From Loxodes magnus (Eukaryota; Ciliophora; Karyorelictea; Loxodida; Loxodidae), in contig CAMPDV010002443.1 in NCBI GenBank assembly GCA_946699065.1, positions 1-64,000 on the forward strand: a DNA stretch of 64,000 bases, in the 5' to 3' direction. The position numbers were made by a program, and so were the translations under genes. Of the stretch, positions 22,245 through 36,429 are shown one piece after another (the stretch's first letter is position 1; every line of letters begins with the position of its first letter). Under the pieces are notes generated by a model. That model worked only from the letters and a program-made list of their open reading frames with translations. It was not told the origin of the DNA and made no database searches.

Positions 22245-22929
22245 TTTTAATTATAGCCTCACCGTTTTCTTAAATATTAAAAATTAGTTTCTAAGTTATC
22301 TAAGAATTCTTATAGTTTATATTTTAATGAACTCAAATACATTTCCATTTTTTATCCCTTATTTATATAAAATAATTTATATAGAACCAACAACTTTAAA
22401 GCAATACTAAAGTTATCCTAATAGACTAATTATAATCATTTATTTATGGAATTAATGTTTGTTTTAAAAAATGTAGATTTGAATTATTTTGTGATAATAC
22501 ATTAATAAAATTAAAAGAACTTTCCTGAAATATTTTAAGCTTTTTCATTTATCTTATATATTATATAGAAAATATTTTACTAGTTAAGTTACTATTCTGA
22601 AAAGCCTTCTCATATTATGATGTAAATTATCTTTGAAGTAATTATAAAATTTGATTAAAGTAATATTTAAGAAGCATTTAAAGTTTCTAATATTTAGCAT
22701 TTCTTAATTTATTCCTTTAATTAAAGTTGTATAAATAGAGACAATTAACATTATTATTATTTTCCTATTTTTACATTCAAAAAATATCAATTATTATATA
22801 TTCATATGCCTAAATTCCTTTATTACATTCTCATATCACCAGAGAAAACTACAACATCTTACCCTTTTACTAATCCATTTTTAATCCTATTTATTCTTAA
22901 CACAAACAAAACTTACCAAATTAAGAAAT

Positions 22930-23640
22930 TAATTCTGCAATAGACATATGAAATGGATTCTCAGCATATGCTTCTCTAAAATATATGTAATAGATAAACT
23001 AATAACTATCAGTACAGCTACACTCACTTAAAGAACAAATTTAATGCCTTAAAGCTAGCATTAATATGCTAAAACAAGAAAATTAAAACAGAAAATCTTA
23101 AATTAGTGACTATCTTCGGTTTAAGAACTCGATTTGAGAATACTGTAGACAGAGGAAAAATTAAACTAATTTGCTGAAAGCCTTTTTTTGAATAATCTAC
23201 CTCATAATTATTATATGATGTTAACTAGCAATACAGATAGTAAAAAAATAGAGGAAAGATAAATATTATATACTGGCTCTGTAAAATGCATGAATATTTC
23301 ATAAGAATTACTAGAAATTTTAAATGAGAAAAAGTTAAAAATAAGAAACTATAAAAGGAATGAGAAAAATTAAATAATCTGTAAATTATTCCAGAGGGTA
23401 AGATTTATAGACTTAAAATAATGTACAAATTCGATTATCAAATCAAATGTGTGAAGGTAAAAGACCCAAACTCTAAAAAAAATTTGGCAATAAATATGAT
23501 CTAAATCAAATATCTATGGAGAAAAGAATAATAGCTGATACGCTATCATGATGCATAAGACAGAGAAAGATTATGAAGGTTGCAATATACTGTAGTTAAA
23601 AATTAGAAAAGAGATTGATAGAAGTATAATTAATAATGAT
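22930..23640 (+). CDS. Hypothetical protein candidate (low confidence)
   Basis: I do not recognise it. With TAA/TAG as Gln, one frame gives YTHLKNKFNALKLALICQNK followed by LVTIFGLRTRFENTVDRGKI, which looks coding. Later blocks (KFDYQIKCVKVKDPNSKKNL; HDAQDRERL) fall in the same or neighbouring frames, so small introns or frameshifts would be needed. No start, stop or domain was identified. Confidence 0.25.
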
Positions 23641-23649
23641 TATAAGTTA

Positions 23650-25890
23650 TATAATAATTATATATATAAAAGTAAATAAAAGAATTAGTAAACTAAAAGT
23701 TAAATTGGTAATTAAAGATATTTGATTATATTGCATATTAAAAATAGTTAAAGCATTATAGTTATCTTAATCTTTAAAATAGGATTTAAAAATAAATAGG
23801 TTAAAGTAAAATATTGATCTAAAAGATATTAATTTAGATTTATAAAATAAACTGAAGAATCCTTTAGTAGAATTTGAAAGTTTGTATAGAATATTCCCTA
23901 AACTAAAATGCATATAACTTTAGGTATTTTGTTTGTTGATTATAAAATATTTTTGGTCTCCAGTTTGTATAATAAATTTGATGTTGGTAAAGAAGTAGTG
24001 AGTTAAAGGAGTTTTGATTGATATAAATATTGTTTTGATGTATTGTATAAGTTATTAAAAATGAATGTAAAAATAGGAAATATGAAATTGATAATATGGT
24101 AATAATGGGCTAATTTAATAATATGGTAGTATGGGAGACATAAGGGAGAATAATAAATTTTAGGTTAATGAAATATCTTATACTATTTCTTTATACTTAT
24201 GTTTTATTTATTTAGTTATTTTAATTACTGTGTAAGAATTAGTTAATTAATCTTAAATGCTTATATTTTCTTATTTATATTTAGAAGTGTTAAATGAGAA
24301 ACCTTACTAACTTACAACAAGTTTATATATACTAGAATAATTAAGCACTTTATAAATTAATATATAGATATTATATAAAGTACATTGCTAAAAAGGTAGA
24401 TTAAAGTAGTCTATTTGTGCTTTTAATAATTTACAAATTAAGTTAAATGCTAAAATTTAGATTCTTTGAAATAATTTAATTTAGATTAGAACTTTAAATA
24501 TAAACTAAAGAGTAAAGAGTAAATTTATTCTATTTATAAAGAAATTAATGTTACTCCTTTAAAACTAAAGCTTAATTATAATGTTATTTATAAACAAAAT
24601 TAATAACCTATTGCCATTCTAAATAGAAGTTTATTAAATAACTTAAGGAATAATTAGTGTGTTCTAATTACTTCAATTAATTAAAATGATTACTCAAGTA
24701 GCCTCAATTAAAAATAAGAATATCTATACTATTCTTTTAAATATTAAACATATAAACTATTATCTTTAGAACTAAAAAAGAAATTTCTTTTTTAACTAAA
24801 AAGTAAAAAAGATAATTAAAATGAGATATTTGATTATAAATAATATTAAATAATTAAACATACTTAAAGCTTTATTTTTACTTTTATTATTAAAATAATT
24901 AATTAATTTAATTCCTTTAAATCCAAATATTTATTAATCATATATTTATTTATACATAAGCTAGTTTATTATATAATCTATATTATCATATTTATTACCA
25001 ACTATTTATTTACTAATTAATCTTAACTTTATATAACCAACCTGGGAATATGCTTAATCATTTTATCTAATTTACTTTCAAATATCCTCTAACAACTTTC
25101 TATTTTTTCGAGTCTTAAGATTTTTTCTTTTTACATAAAAGATATTTGAATGTTTATTTTAGCTTGCCAATAGAAAGATTGCTTAGCTTCTATATGATTT
25201 TTACTTAGCAACCCCTATTTTTAGATATAGTTAGTGTTTATCTATTATGCATGGTAGCTAATATTTGAAGGTTGTTTTAATATTTGATTGAGACTAATGT
25301 TAGGTAGATTTGTAAATGAATTGCAAAATAATGAAAGGTTTGATTGAATTGATTATTTAAGCTATAAGACATTATCTAAATCCTAATTGATAATTAGCTG
25401 TTTAAAATTAGCAAAATATTAGTATACTTAAATTATCTTACTCTATTTGTTTTAGCAATACTTAATACTAAACTAATATAACTTTTTATATCATTATATA
25501 AGCTTCTGATTACTAACTCTAATATTTCCTTGCTTATTTCAAAAGTATGAAAAGATTATTAGATCTATTAATTAAACTATTTTATATATAGTATCTATAT
25601 CATATACTTAAGATATTAGATTGCTAATCTTTAGTTTAGTTATATTACTATTCAAACCTATACTATATATTCTTAAAATTAGTATACATATATGTATATT
25701 ATACCAAACTATAAACCTTTAAAAACTAACTTTCAATTACAAATATCTAAAAATTAGACTCTAAAAATTATGCTAATTAACTATTAAATTACGCTTATAC
25801 TTACTTAGATCAACCTTCATTATCAACTAATTACAACCAATCAATCTACCAACCAACCATTTATGCTTTATTCGTGAAAATTCCTTCTTT
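23650..25890. other. AT-rich stretch without a supported gene
   Basis: Very AT-rich DNA with many homopolymer runs and no recognisable coding, RNA or repeat signal on either strand. Confidence 0.5.
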
Positions 25891-25894
25891 TGCT

Positions 25895-26935
25895 AGTTTA
25901 TAAATATATCAAGAAGCGCTTTCATTTATTTCACGGAGCTACTCAACTAATTCCATTATGATTGGTGCTAAATATATTTATGGAACTTCTTTTGGTAGTC
26001 TGAAGAAGTATAAAGAAGCGTTTAATTGTTTTAATATAACCATCATATCAGGGTATGCTTTTGCTTATTTTAAAAATAAATTAACTAATCGAAGAAATCA
26101 TGAAGAAGCGATAGATTGCTATAATATTGTTATTTAACTTATCCAATATTAATGCTTATTTCAAGGGACTTCTCTTAATAATCTAGATAAATATGAACAA
26201 GGAAAAAACTGCTATGAAGAGCTATCCAAATAGAATTTAATTATGCTTCATCTTATATTCATAAAGCAAATTCTCTTTTGAACTAAGTAAATATAAACAA
26301 CCATAGTATCAGCAAAGCAACTCCATCCTAACCATTTTCCTACATATAATGGAAAAGGAAACGCTATTAGTTTAAATATATCCTAACAACTACTAAATTC
26401 TTATGACAAATCAACTAGATCCTAATTATTTTCCTGCTACAGTGCAAAAACAAACATATAGGTAAACAAGAACAAATTCATTCTTATGATCAAACTATTT
26501 CAAATTATCCAAAACTCCAGCTTAAAAGGGAAAACCTAACACTCCTATGTAAGCTAAAAAGGTCTTAGTTTTGCTTTCAAAAAACTATTTAACTCCATCC
26601 TAATTTTATTGATGTTTATAATAATAAAAGAAACGTCCTCAAAGCTTTGCCAATATGCAGAACAATATAATACTTTATCAAAGCTATTTAAATAGCTTCA
26701 AATTATATTAAAACTTATTAGAGCAAAAGTAAATTCTATAGTCTTCAGAAATATGAACAAACAAATCCTTACTATCAAACATTTATTTAACTAGATCCAA
26801 AATCAACTCGACCTTACAACGGAAAACTATTTTTTACACATTAGGAAAATACCAAGAAGCAAATTATTGCTTAGCTAAATAGAGATTATTATTCTATACC
26901 AATCTTATACTACTTTTCAATTACAAATCACTTAA
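25895..26935 (+). pseudogene. TPR-repeat protein, degraded
   Basis: Tetratricopeptide-like repeats recur about every 34 codons when TAA/TAG are Gln: IYQEALSF, LKKYKEAFNCFNITI, NHEEAIDCYNIVIQL, LDKYEQGKNCYEE and, in another frame at about 26,840, LGKYQEANYCLAKQ. Signature residues (KYxEAxxCY and the following xxIQL) are present, but several frame changes interrupt the repeats and there is no clear start or end. TPR proteins are scaffolds for protein-protein contacts and are abundant in ciliates. This locus looks decayed, although some frame changes could be unrecognised tiny introns. Confidence 0.6.
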
Positions 26936-27134
26936 TTACATAATTAATAGTCCTTTCGAAATTCCTAAATCATTAACCCATTTTTTTAATTTTTAATTTT
27001 CTAATTATTTACTACCTTTTCCTTAAATATAATTATCAAGCATCCCCACATATCAGTATTCAAACTTTCAAATATTGAAAAATATAAATACTATTATATA
27101 AACATAACTACATATTAACTTATTAATTTAGCAA

Positions 27135-27260
27135 TATAACAGTATAGTATAGTAATGAAATTGTATAGTAGTATAGTAGTATATCAGTATATTAGTATAG
27201 TAATACATTGTATAATATTAGTTTAAAATAGTAATATAATAACATAGTAGTATATGATTA
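27135..27260 (-). repeat. Degenerate TATAGTA/TATACAGT array
   Basis: Tandem ATAGTAGTAT-type units just 3' of the decayed minus-strand WD40 gene. It corresponds in position and sequence type to the arrays after the two intact copies. Confidence 0.55.
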
Positions 27261-27303
27261 TTTAAATTTTTAAGATTATTCATTTTATTAATTTATAATG
27301 AAC

Positions 27304-29498
27304 TCAACTCATAATTCTCTTCTTATTCAACTCACTCTTCTAAAAATTATCAGTTAGACAATCCCTCAATCTCAATCCATAATCAACATAAAAAGCATTT
27401 CAATCCAGCTACTTAATTATAAAAATAAAATTATTAATTATAAATTACCTATTAATCAGATAGATTAGAATACATTAAACTCTAGATATTTTATCTTCTC
27501 AATTCACCAATACCATCTTCAGAATAGATTCATCTTAAATCCTATGATATTGCTACCTATCATATTGAAAATCTTTTACCACTAAGAGCTAATACACACT
27601 GATCAGTTGAGAAAGACCAGATCTTTATAGTTTTGTCTTGAGATGGTTACAATATAGTTAGAGTTTAATGAGATAACTACAGATCTAACTGAAGATGAGT
27701 GACCTGCTAAAGTTTTAACACATGGAGTAGACAGGGAATTCCCAAAAGAACTTTAAAACTTTCATATCTTAATCGTTGAATCACCAGATGCTGATGCAAT
27801 ATAGTTAGAGTCTGGGCAGATAACTACCAAGGTAACAATAGAAATGTGATCTTGTAGAGTATTGATAAGGGAAGATGTTTAATAATTTCAAATCTTAATT
27901 GTTTTATCCATGAACCAGTGATGATGAATTGAATGTCAGGAGAAAATGTGATTGAGTTAATGATTAAGTATGACCATATATACTCAGTTGTGATATTAGA
28001 AAAATTAGCTTTGCTCAATATACAGCTGATGAACTTTGTATTTCTTAAATTACATTGATTGAAACTTGAATTGGTGAAGTCACAGTTAATGAATGTCATG
28101 TCCGATAAATCTGCTTGAACTAATCTCATGTTACCAAAATTTTATTAAGTAAACTACATATTCATGTAGTTAAGTATCGTTATCACATTTGATGATACCT
28201 ACGATACTTCTTATGATGTTCTAGATAACTCTAACACTTAATTTAATTTATAGGCTATTTATATGTCAGATAATTAAGATAATTAAGATAATTATAATAT
28301 TAGTGATGTCTACTCTGTTAAGCTTTTGTAGTTAAAAGGAGATAACTTCAAAGCTTAAATATCGACATTAGATTGTTATTGTAGTTGGTTTAAGATTTGA
28401 TTTAATTAATTGTACGTAAGGTTATTAAAGTTTACGAAAGTTTGCTTTTTCAAGCTAGGTTGTTCTTAAAGTTATTCAATTTATAAGATCTATTACTTAA
28501 TTTAAAGTTCTATAATATATTGAAGTAGCTTTTAATCTTTACTTTAAACAATACTAGAAACTTCTTTATTTAATTTAACTGAGATATCTCTTTTTAAATT
28601 TGTTACTATTGACTTTATTACTTGTCTAAGTTTTAGTGTCTTAAAAAACATTAACCTTAAAAGAAGAATTAATTCTATTAGTTTTCTTATATTTCTTATT
28701 ATTGAAGATCCAATAATTGGACAAATTTTATTATTGACCTTAACATAAACCTTTTATAACATTTTATTGGCTGAAATAAGATTCTATTAACTACTTAGTT
28801 TTTTATTAGATCAATAGCTAACCCTATGAATGATCTCTTAGAAAATTGAAGGCATTTAAGAGATATTACTGAATATTGTTTCGCAAACCTTAAACACTCA
28901 AATTCATATTCGATTCACTTTTTAACTCATTGATTTCTCTTAGTATATCCGTAAATTACTGCTATTATTCTTACAGATTTTGCTAATGCTGATTTGACTG
29001 CTGCTGTATATGCTAGCGCTATTACTATTATTAAATATTGAGTTCCGATAGAGGATTCAATAAACTCTTAATTCTATTAACTCTTTAGGAATATGTTTCT
29101 ACCAAGATCTTAAATATTCATTTAAATGCTTACTAGCAGATATTATTCCACAACTTACTAGTCCCATTGATAACATTTCTTATAAACTATATCTGCTCTT
29201 ATTTCTAATTCTATTAGTCCTATAACCAATCGATTTACTGATTTAGCCATACTAAATCCAATGCTTGATGGTGCTGAGGCAACTAAGGTTATATTGGTTA
29301 TTGTACCATATAATTTTGTAGATCCTAAGACTAATAATAAAGCTTTGATGATGATTCCTACATGTGATCATTCTCGTAAGCTGATATATGGCACTTAGAC
29401 AGTTGAAACATAAAAAAAAAGTTGCAAGGAAGTTATTTTGCTTAAAACTAACCTTAATCGAAAGCATTTCTACAGTTTGGACACTGTTACATGTCCAT
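27304..29498 (-). pseudogene. Inverted, decayed copy of the RING/WD40 family gene
   Basis: The minus strand from the ATG at 29,498 repeats the N-terminal zinc finger, the Gln-rich region, the pentapeptide start (MRLVQADLSDMTFINCDF, at 28,129) and about three WD40 blades, one reading SASGDSTIKIW. The span of 2,195 nt is not a multiple of three. A frameshift is visible within the zinc finger, where AACTTTTTTTTTATGT replaces the in-frame AACTGCGTTTAATGT, and others occur in the blade region. Similarity to the intact copies stops right after IMS-TGA at 27,304-27,306. Unlike the two intact copies it is not preceded by rDNA. Confidence 0.9.
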
Positions 29499-29639
29499 TT
29501 GAAAAAAACTTGCTTTATTATATTGAAACTAATTACAATGAAATAAAAATAAAAATATTAAAAATTAAATTATTAAATTTAAAATTTTTAATTATTTCAA
29601 ATTGATAATAGAGAATCTTCAAAAGGTTTGTTTATAATA

Positions 29640-32600
29640 ATAATGTTGAATTAACATGACTCTACCATAATTAGGTTTGCCATGCGTCTATTATTAAACT
29701 TTAGGTAAAGTTTGATATTGTCTCTTTTTTAAACTTACATTCTTGGTTTTCTTATTTTTAGAGTTATTCTTCCATTAATTCCATTATTGCTTATCCAGTT
29801 CAAATATAGCATTAAGCCTTTTGCAATAATATCATTCTTTGCTTGAGTTCCATTTTTTTGTTAATTTTTTATTGTCTTTCTACTTCTTTGCTGTTTGTAA
29901 ACCTTTATTTAACTTTCCTCAGATTTAATTCAATTTTTGTTTTGCTAAATATTCCAACTATTCTTAATGCATTTTTTTCTCTCTAGTTAGTTCCCTGAGT
30001 AACTATGTTTGTTCATTGGTACCTGCTTTTTAGTATTTTCCTATTATTTTGAGTTGAAGTAAAGTTTTGTCTAAATAACCTCTTCTTCTTATTTCTAAAA
30101 TTCCTTTTTGTATCATTTATTATTTGGTTTATTTGCTTTCTTAAAAGCTTTCCTAAAGATTCCGTATTAATTACTAAAATTTGTAGCTTCTTCACACGAT
30201 ATCGACTATGTCCAGATTTCATTAAAATTTTAATCCTTAACTATCTCTGAAGTAAATTTATTAAAGTAAGATTTTTCATAGACTTCTGTTATGATCTTCG
30301 TAAACATTATGTGTCTTATTTCCCTTACTAACCTAATCTGCAATTTGCATCTTCAATGGGATGCCTTTCTTTTAGAGTTTACGCTGCACCACTATATTCG
30401 TACGTAATTTAAAAATAAATAGCATATTTCTTATTTTCTATGCTTATTATATCTAAGATAATTTGGCAGTCCTATATGAAGCTTTCCAATCATTTGTTGC
30501 AATAATTGAAATAGACTCACGTGTTTCACTTTCGTTCTAAGACTTTTACCCAATTATGAAATTTAATTTACTCCTTTATTTTTACTACTATTTTCTTCAA
30601 CATCAGTTTTTTTTGAGTAATTATTTCGTCACTCAGTTATAAAGTTTTCAGTACTTTTTTAGAATAAATTTCAAATAAAAATTTTTACTTTTTACTAACC
30701 GACACATTCATCTATCTAATATGAGGCTTAGTTTAGGAGTAGCGATCTTCTTTAATAATATCATACGTTATCATAGGTAATGTTACAATTTTATGAATTG
30801 TTCTATCGATTCATTTTACACACAGAAAGGTAAGTCTATTTAAGCTCTCAATGATTTACATTAAGCAATTTCTAATTTATTAAATATGTCATTTCCTATT
30901 ATTTCTTCAATAAACTAAATTCACTTCCATGGTTAAATATTTAGTTAATGAAAGCCTTTAAAATCTGTAATGTATCATAAGGAATAATGCCTTTTGTATT
31001 GCTAGCTTGTCCAAATTTCATGCTTACGCTTTCTATATTTCATTAATCTTGACTGTAGATTTTTTTCAAAAGAAATGCTTTCTTGATCTCCGTTTCCTTA
31101 AAATTCCTTCACTTTTTCTATTGCCATTTCATATATTATTTGCTAAATTTTTATTATCTTTATTTTCATAACATTAAATACATCTTATCTTCAATTTTTA
31201 TATAATATTATTAAGATCACTGTTGTAGCATTATCTCTTGCAATTGGCCTGAATTTAACTTCATTACAATGTCACCTGCATACACTAGTGCTCCAATATC
31301 TTTCCTCTGTATATTATACATATTCTATGCTTATAATTATTCCTAATCTATTTTATCTTAGTTTGTTTAGAAGTTTATTGGAATATTGAATAACCTTGGA
31401 GAATAGGTGCTACCTAATTTAACTCCTTTCTCCGTTTAAAACAGTTCTGATATTAAATAAATTATTTTTAGCTTAATATCTTCATATCTGTTAAATTCAA
31501 AAGCTTGATTTCTTACTCTGTACTTCAATTTCATTTAGTACCTTTCATATATCTTCTCTTATTACTGAATTAATTGCTTTTTTAATATCAATAAATATAT
31601 ATAATATTTCTACTGTCTTTTGATTATTTGCTTAAATCATTGTAGTTCTTAGATTGAAGATTTTCTATGAGCATTATTTACTTTGCTTGAAGTCATATTA
31701 TAACTCATCGTCACACTCACTCAATTCTGAGTTTATTTTGTCCAAATAATCAGAGATCTATAATTTTTACTATACGATTTAAAAGTAAAATCGGTCTATA
31801 ATTAATAGGGTCTTCCGCTCTGCCTTTTTATGAAATAATATAATTAAAAAATTTTTAATTTTGCTTTGCATAATGCCAGATTTATTATTTTTATGTTAAT
31901 ATTGCGGTTAGGCTAACAATCTTATCCCCACCAGCTCTTATTTTTCATATTTATATTCTATCAGGACCTACAACTTTTCATTAGGAGAGCTTTTTAAGTA
32001 GTACACTAAATTTTCTTTTTGAACCTATATTGTTTATATATTCTTATATAAATCTGGTAATCTGTTGCTACCACTTTTATAGAGCTCCTCTTATCTTTCT
32101 TTAAATTCTACAGATCCATTTCGTTTATTAATATCCATGGTGCACGCTTGCTCTACTTTAATTATTTTTATATTCCCTTTCAAGTTTTTCTTAGGTTTCC
32201 TTAATTAATTTAATCAGGAAGATATTTAATTTATTTTTCCTATCTTTTATTTTATGCAGTCTAAAGTTTCTCCTTACTTCTTATCTCACTTTAATATTAT
32301 TATTAATTTCTTAGCATCTTTATCTAATTAGATATTTTACTTATTTAGCCTTCTATTAGAAGTATTTTCTTGGTTTCATTTTTTTTGCTGTATATTAGCA
32401 TTTTCTCATTTAATTGTTAAAAAGCCATCAATCGCTTTTAGTCGCTCTTGGATTTATTCTGATCATTTGTCATAATATGCTTCGCTATCTAAATTTTCGA
32501 ATTCGCTAAGATCTATTTTCTCGAATCATTCTTTGAATTTCTTGAACCTTTTATTGCTTTAATTTTTGAAAGTTTATCCTTTTAATTTATGGGCTTTTTC

Positions 32601-33480
32601 AATATTCTTCCTTTTCTTTTATCTTTTTTATCCTGGCTAATGACTCCTATTGGTATCTATAGATAAAGTTTTGTGCTGATAATGCTAGCGTGATATATTA
32701 ATCCGTTAAGAAGTAATCTAATTTGAAATTTCCTTTCCTTTATGTTTATGAAGATTGGATCTTTCATTCTAAATAATAATATCTCCCCAAGTTAAGTAAG
32801 TATTAGCCATCATTATTCTGCTCTTACTGTAAAAAATGATGTGAATATGCGCATTAAAATCCCCTAATATTAAAATTTTTTATTCTTTGCTGTTAGTTGC
32901 TATTGTATTATTATAGACTTTCATAAAAGGGTATTAGTTAATCTGAGTCGAATGTTATAGGCGCGTATACGTTTATTAATGTCAGTCAATCATCAAGCGT
33001 TAAATCTATTAATCTTTCCCCCCTAAAATAACTCTATTTGATTGATATACGCTATATCCAATACATTGGTTCTGCTGGTAATTTTATCTTTTCTATAAAA
33101 TGTTACTCTTTTGCTGTGTTTTGTGCCCAATTTTATTATTGCTCTGAAGCCGTATACGAAAGGCATTTCAGCAGTTTGATCCACAAATATTTCTTAGATC
33201 GCCATAATATCTATCTTCTTTTCACACATAAACTTGATTAATTCTTCCTTGTTAGATTTTATTACTCTGTCATTTGCTATGCCTATGCTTAATTCTGCTT
33301 ATATTATTATATTAGTATTTCCTTGTACTTCCTCTTTTTCTTAGTTCTCCAGCCTTGCATTTTTAGCTTCCTCATCTTTAAAAACGTGAAAGCAAAATCG
33401 TTCTAATGTTTATTATTTTTCCTATAATTATATCTTAAATTTTATTACACGATACTCTTTCTTGCCATTATATTTTATTT
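29640..33480 (-). mobile_element. Non-LTR retrotransposon (LINE), minus strand, degenerate
   Basis: Endonuclease blocks near the 5' end (about 33,300) read KFMCEKKIDIMAIQEIF and INVYAPITF. The GDFNAHIH motif lies at 32,847-32,864 but in a shifted frame. Reverse-transcriptase motifs follow: NYRPILLLNRIVKIID at about 31,790, GVKLGSTYSPRLFNI at about 31,400 (usual GVRQGCPLSP) and ALVYAGDIVMK at 31,271-31,282, where the catalytic YADD has become YAGD. Multiple frameshifts and this catalytic change make it inactive. It is related to, but clearly different from, the plus-strand LINE at 4,740 and 60,645. The boundaries are approximate; no terminal duplication was identified. Confidence 0.8.
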
Positions 33481-33489
33481 TCTATCTAT

Positions 33490-34265
33490 TTTTAGACAGC
33501 GTTGAATTTAGCTAGTGGTTTGAAAAATTAAATAATAAATATTTATAAACAAAATGTACAATCATACTTTTACAAATCTAAAAATTAAAAAATATCTAAA
33601 ATATATATCGTAAAAGGTAGAAAAATTTATAAATACAACCAATCTTAATGTTTAAGTAGTTATTATAAAGATCGATAGATCTTTGCTTTAAAAAAAATTT
33701 TTCTCATAAACTTAAACTGCCAAAGATTATTGACGATATAAATTTAATAAATATCTTAAAAAGGAAAAATTAACTTTTATAGAAATTATAATTTTCTAAA
33801 ATTTTATACATTATTCTTTTTAATTGAAAATGAGGGATAGATAACTCCATTTTAATTTACAAAAAAATATTAAATAAAACTATCACTTAGAAAAAAATTA
33901 AAAAAAAGTATTTATATATTAGTATCTTTCAATCTAAATAATTTAAAAAGGAATCTGAAAAGTTTTTTGAATAAAAAAGCTTAGATAATACAAAAAATTA
34001 TATAAAAGCTATTTTTAAATTGAATAATCTAGATAAAAAATGAAATAAAAAAACTAGTGCTAATAAAATTAAATCTAAGAATTAAATACTTTAATAGTTT
34101 CTAAATTGAAAATTGTATAAAGATACTTTTACATTAAAAGAAAATTTAAATTAAAAGCCTATCGATCGATTTTAATAAAAAACAAATTAATTATAAAACT
34201 CATACAACAAGGAAATAAAAAATCTTTATTAAAAATAAGTAAAGAATAATATCGAAATTAAGATA
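33490..34265. other. AT-rich stretch
   Basis: No gene, RNA or repeat supported between the two oppositely oriented retroelement pieces. Confidence 0.5.
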
Positions 34266-34269
34266 GAAA

Positions 34270-35850
34270 AATTTAAAATTAATTTTATAACGATATTGAT
34301 GCTAAGCTTATTATTGATGGATATCTTACTAGAGCAATAAAGATTAATAATGATGTTCTATAAGGAAGTAGTCATGGCCTGTACTTGCAATTCTATACTA
34401 TGACATTGTAATAATATATTTAGAAAATAATTAAAATAAACTAGGATTTATTATTTGTTCCTGATCTTTCGTTGTGCGTGGTTTTGCTTATATTTTAAAT
34501 GAATTTGCAGATTACAAAAAAAATGCTAAGAAACTATTAAAAGCCACAGCCAATATTTTTACTTGAGTAAGACTTAATATAAAGGCAAAGAAATATGAAA
34601 TGATTTAATTTCTGAGAAAAAAGAGAAAGAAACTGAAATTAACTTAAACATTAATAGAATTTCAATCACATAGAAAGACTCAATCACTTATCTAGGTTAC
34701 AAGTTGGGTAACAAGTAAAAATTATAAAAAGCATTGTGATGAAAAGGATTTTGTATATAGGAGAGCAATTTTGAAAACGACTGCTGTACTTTCCAAATAT
34801 GGCATTATATTTCCAATTAGTTATAAGAAACTTTGTAGAACTTTTATTTTACCTAAAGTAGAATATGGAAGCAATATAACTTCTTGAGCAGAATATCGGG
34901 AATTAAAGGAATGATAAGAAAAACTACTAGATCACAAAGACTTATATAAAGATTAGCTTTCAAATCTTCTTAATCTTCCTTTAATGAATCTTGCTTTATT
35001 GATCTAAATTTACTTCCATTTATCCACTCTTCGACATAAAAATTTAAGCTTTTTTACTGAAAATCAACTCGATTCAGCTAGGAAAATCATAATCCAGATA
35101 TGCCTTTTTACTTCAAAGTGTAATAAATTTAACCTTTCCTACAAGAAATATATAGATAAAAGCGTTTAAAAATATGATTTAGATATTTAAAGAACTTATG
35201 ATTTCAAAGAGTATAAAAAGCATCTCAATATTTAAATCTAAAAAAATTCTTCTAAGAATATCTTTAAAGGAATGCAGTAATGAAATAGAAAAAGATTTAT
35301 TGATTAAATAGAAAGTAATTATAATGTTTTCCCTTTAATAGCATACACTAAATACAATAGACATCTAATTCAAGAAACTATTTCATTCTATAAACTAAGG
35401 ACTTACATTTATAATATTTAAGATGGACTGAATCAGCGATATAACGAAACATAATTCGACTATATTTACTTAAACAGATAGGAATTTGATACATTTGAGT
35501 AAGTTTTCCAATGTAATCTTTATTCTGTCATTTTTAAGAATTTGAATAAACACAAAATAATTACTGGAAAAGATTAAGACGACTAATTTTATATGACTAA
35601 AACTATATTAATCAATAATTTACAAAAAGTAAGATGAATAAAGTAGATAAGTACATAAAAAATATTCAATAAATAATTATTTAGAAGAAGATTAAAAATT
35701 TTTAAAGACTTGAGTGAAGAAGAAATAGATCCTATTAAAAGAAACCAATAAATAGATTTAATGAGCTAATCAAGAAGAGAGTGAAAGAGAACCATAATTG
35801 AAAATGCAGAAACTTTTAAATTTAGCATAATATTCATGGTTATTTACCAA
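34270..35850 (+). mobile_element. Reverse-transcriptase remnant, plus strand
   Basis: With TAA/TAG as Gln the sequence reads NNDVLQGSSHGLYLQFYTMT at about 34,350, matching the LQGS motif of LINE reverse transcriptases. NIKAKKYEMIQF and TYLGYKLGNK (the L-x-N-x-x-K-x-E and YLG blocks) follow. A long C-terminal domain includes FILPKVEYGSNITSWAE, like the LPxxxYGxxxW segment of these enzymes. The YxDD catalytic box is not recognisable: its position reads FAYILNEFADY. At least two frame changes occur. It is a third, distinct and inactive retroelement lineage. Confidence 0.6.
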
Positions 35851-36428
35851 TATATATGCAATTATATCTCAATATCTGGATATTGTAATTCTTATAGTTT
35901 ATTATTATTAATATAAAAAATTTTAATTTCACTAAAATAAATTTATTTTTCAATTAGAATTTCTAATTTACATCAAAAAAATATTCTGTAGTGAAAACAT
36001 TGAGAATAAATGCTTAAAAAATGTTGACAGCTTTTATTTATACACTATGCTTAACTTAAAAAAATGTATTTTAATTTAAAAATAACGATAAGAACTTAAA
36101 ATTTGTAAATATTAACTCTACATATATATTAACTATTACTTGTTTTTACCTAGAAACGTAAAAAAATAAATCTTATACTTTATTACTAGCAAATGGCATT
36201 TTTAAATCATAAAATATTAAGATATAATTTTATCTTTCTTTAATATAAAAAACTTAAAGATAAATAAATTTTAGATTCTATTATAATTTTAACTTTTAAA
36301 AGATCTTCAACATTTAATAAACTAATATACTCTTAAGAATTTTATACACACTTACAATAAATAAAAAAACTATTACTTAATTTAAAATTAACTTCTCAAA
36401 ATAGAAATTAACAAAATAAATTACTCTT
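35850..36428. other. AT-rich stretch
   Basis: No gene or RNA signal supported. Confidence 0.45.
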
Positions 36429-36429
36429 G

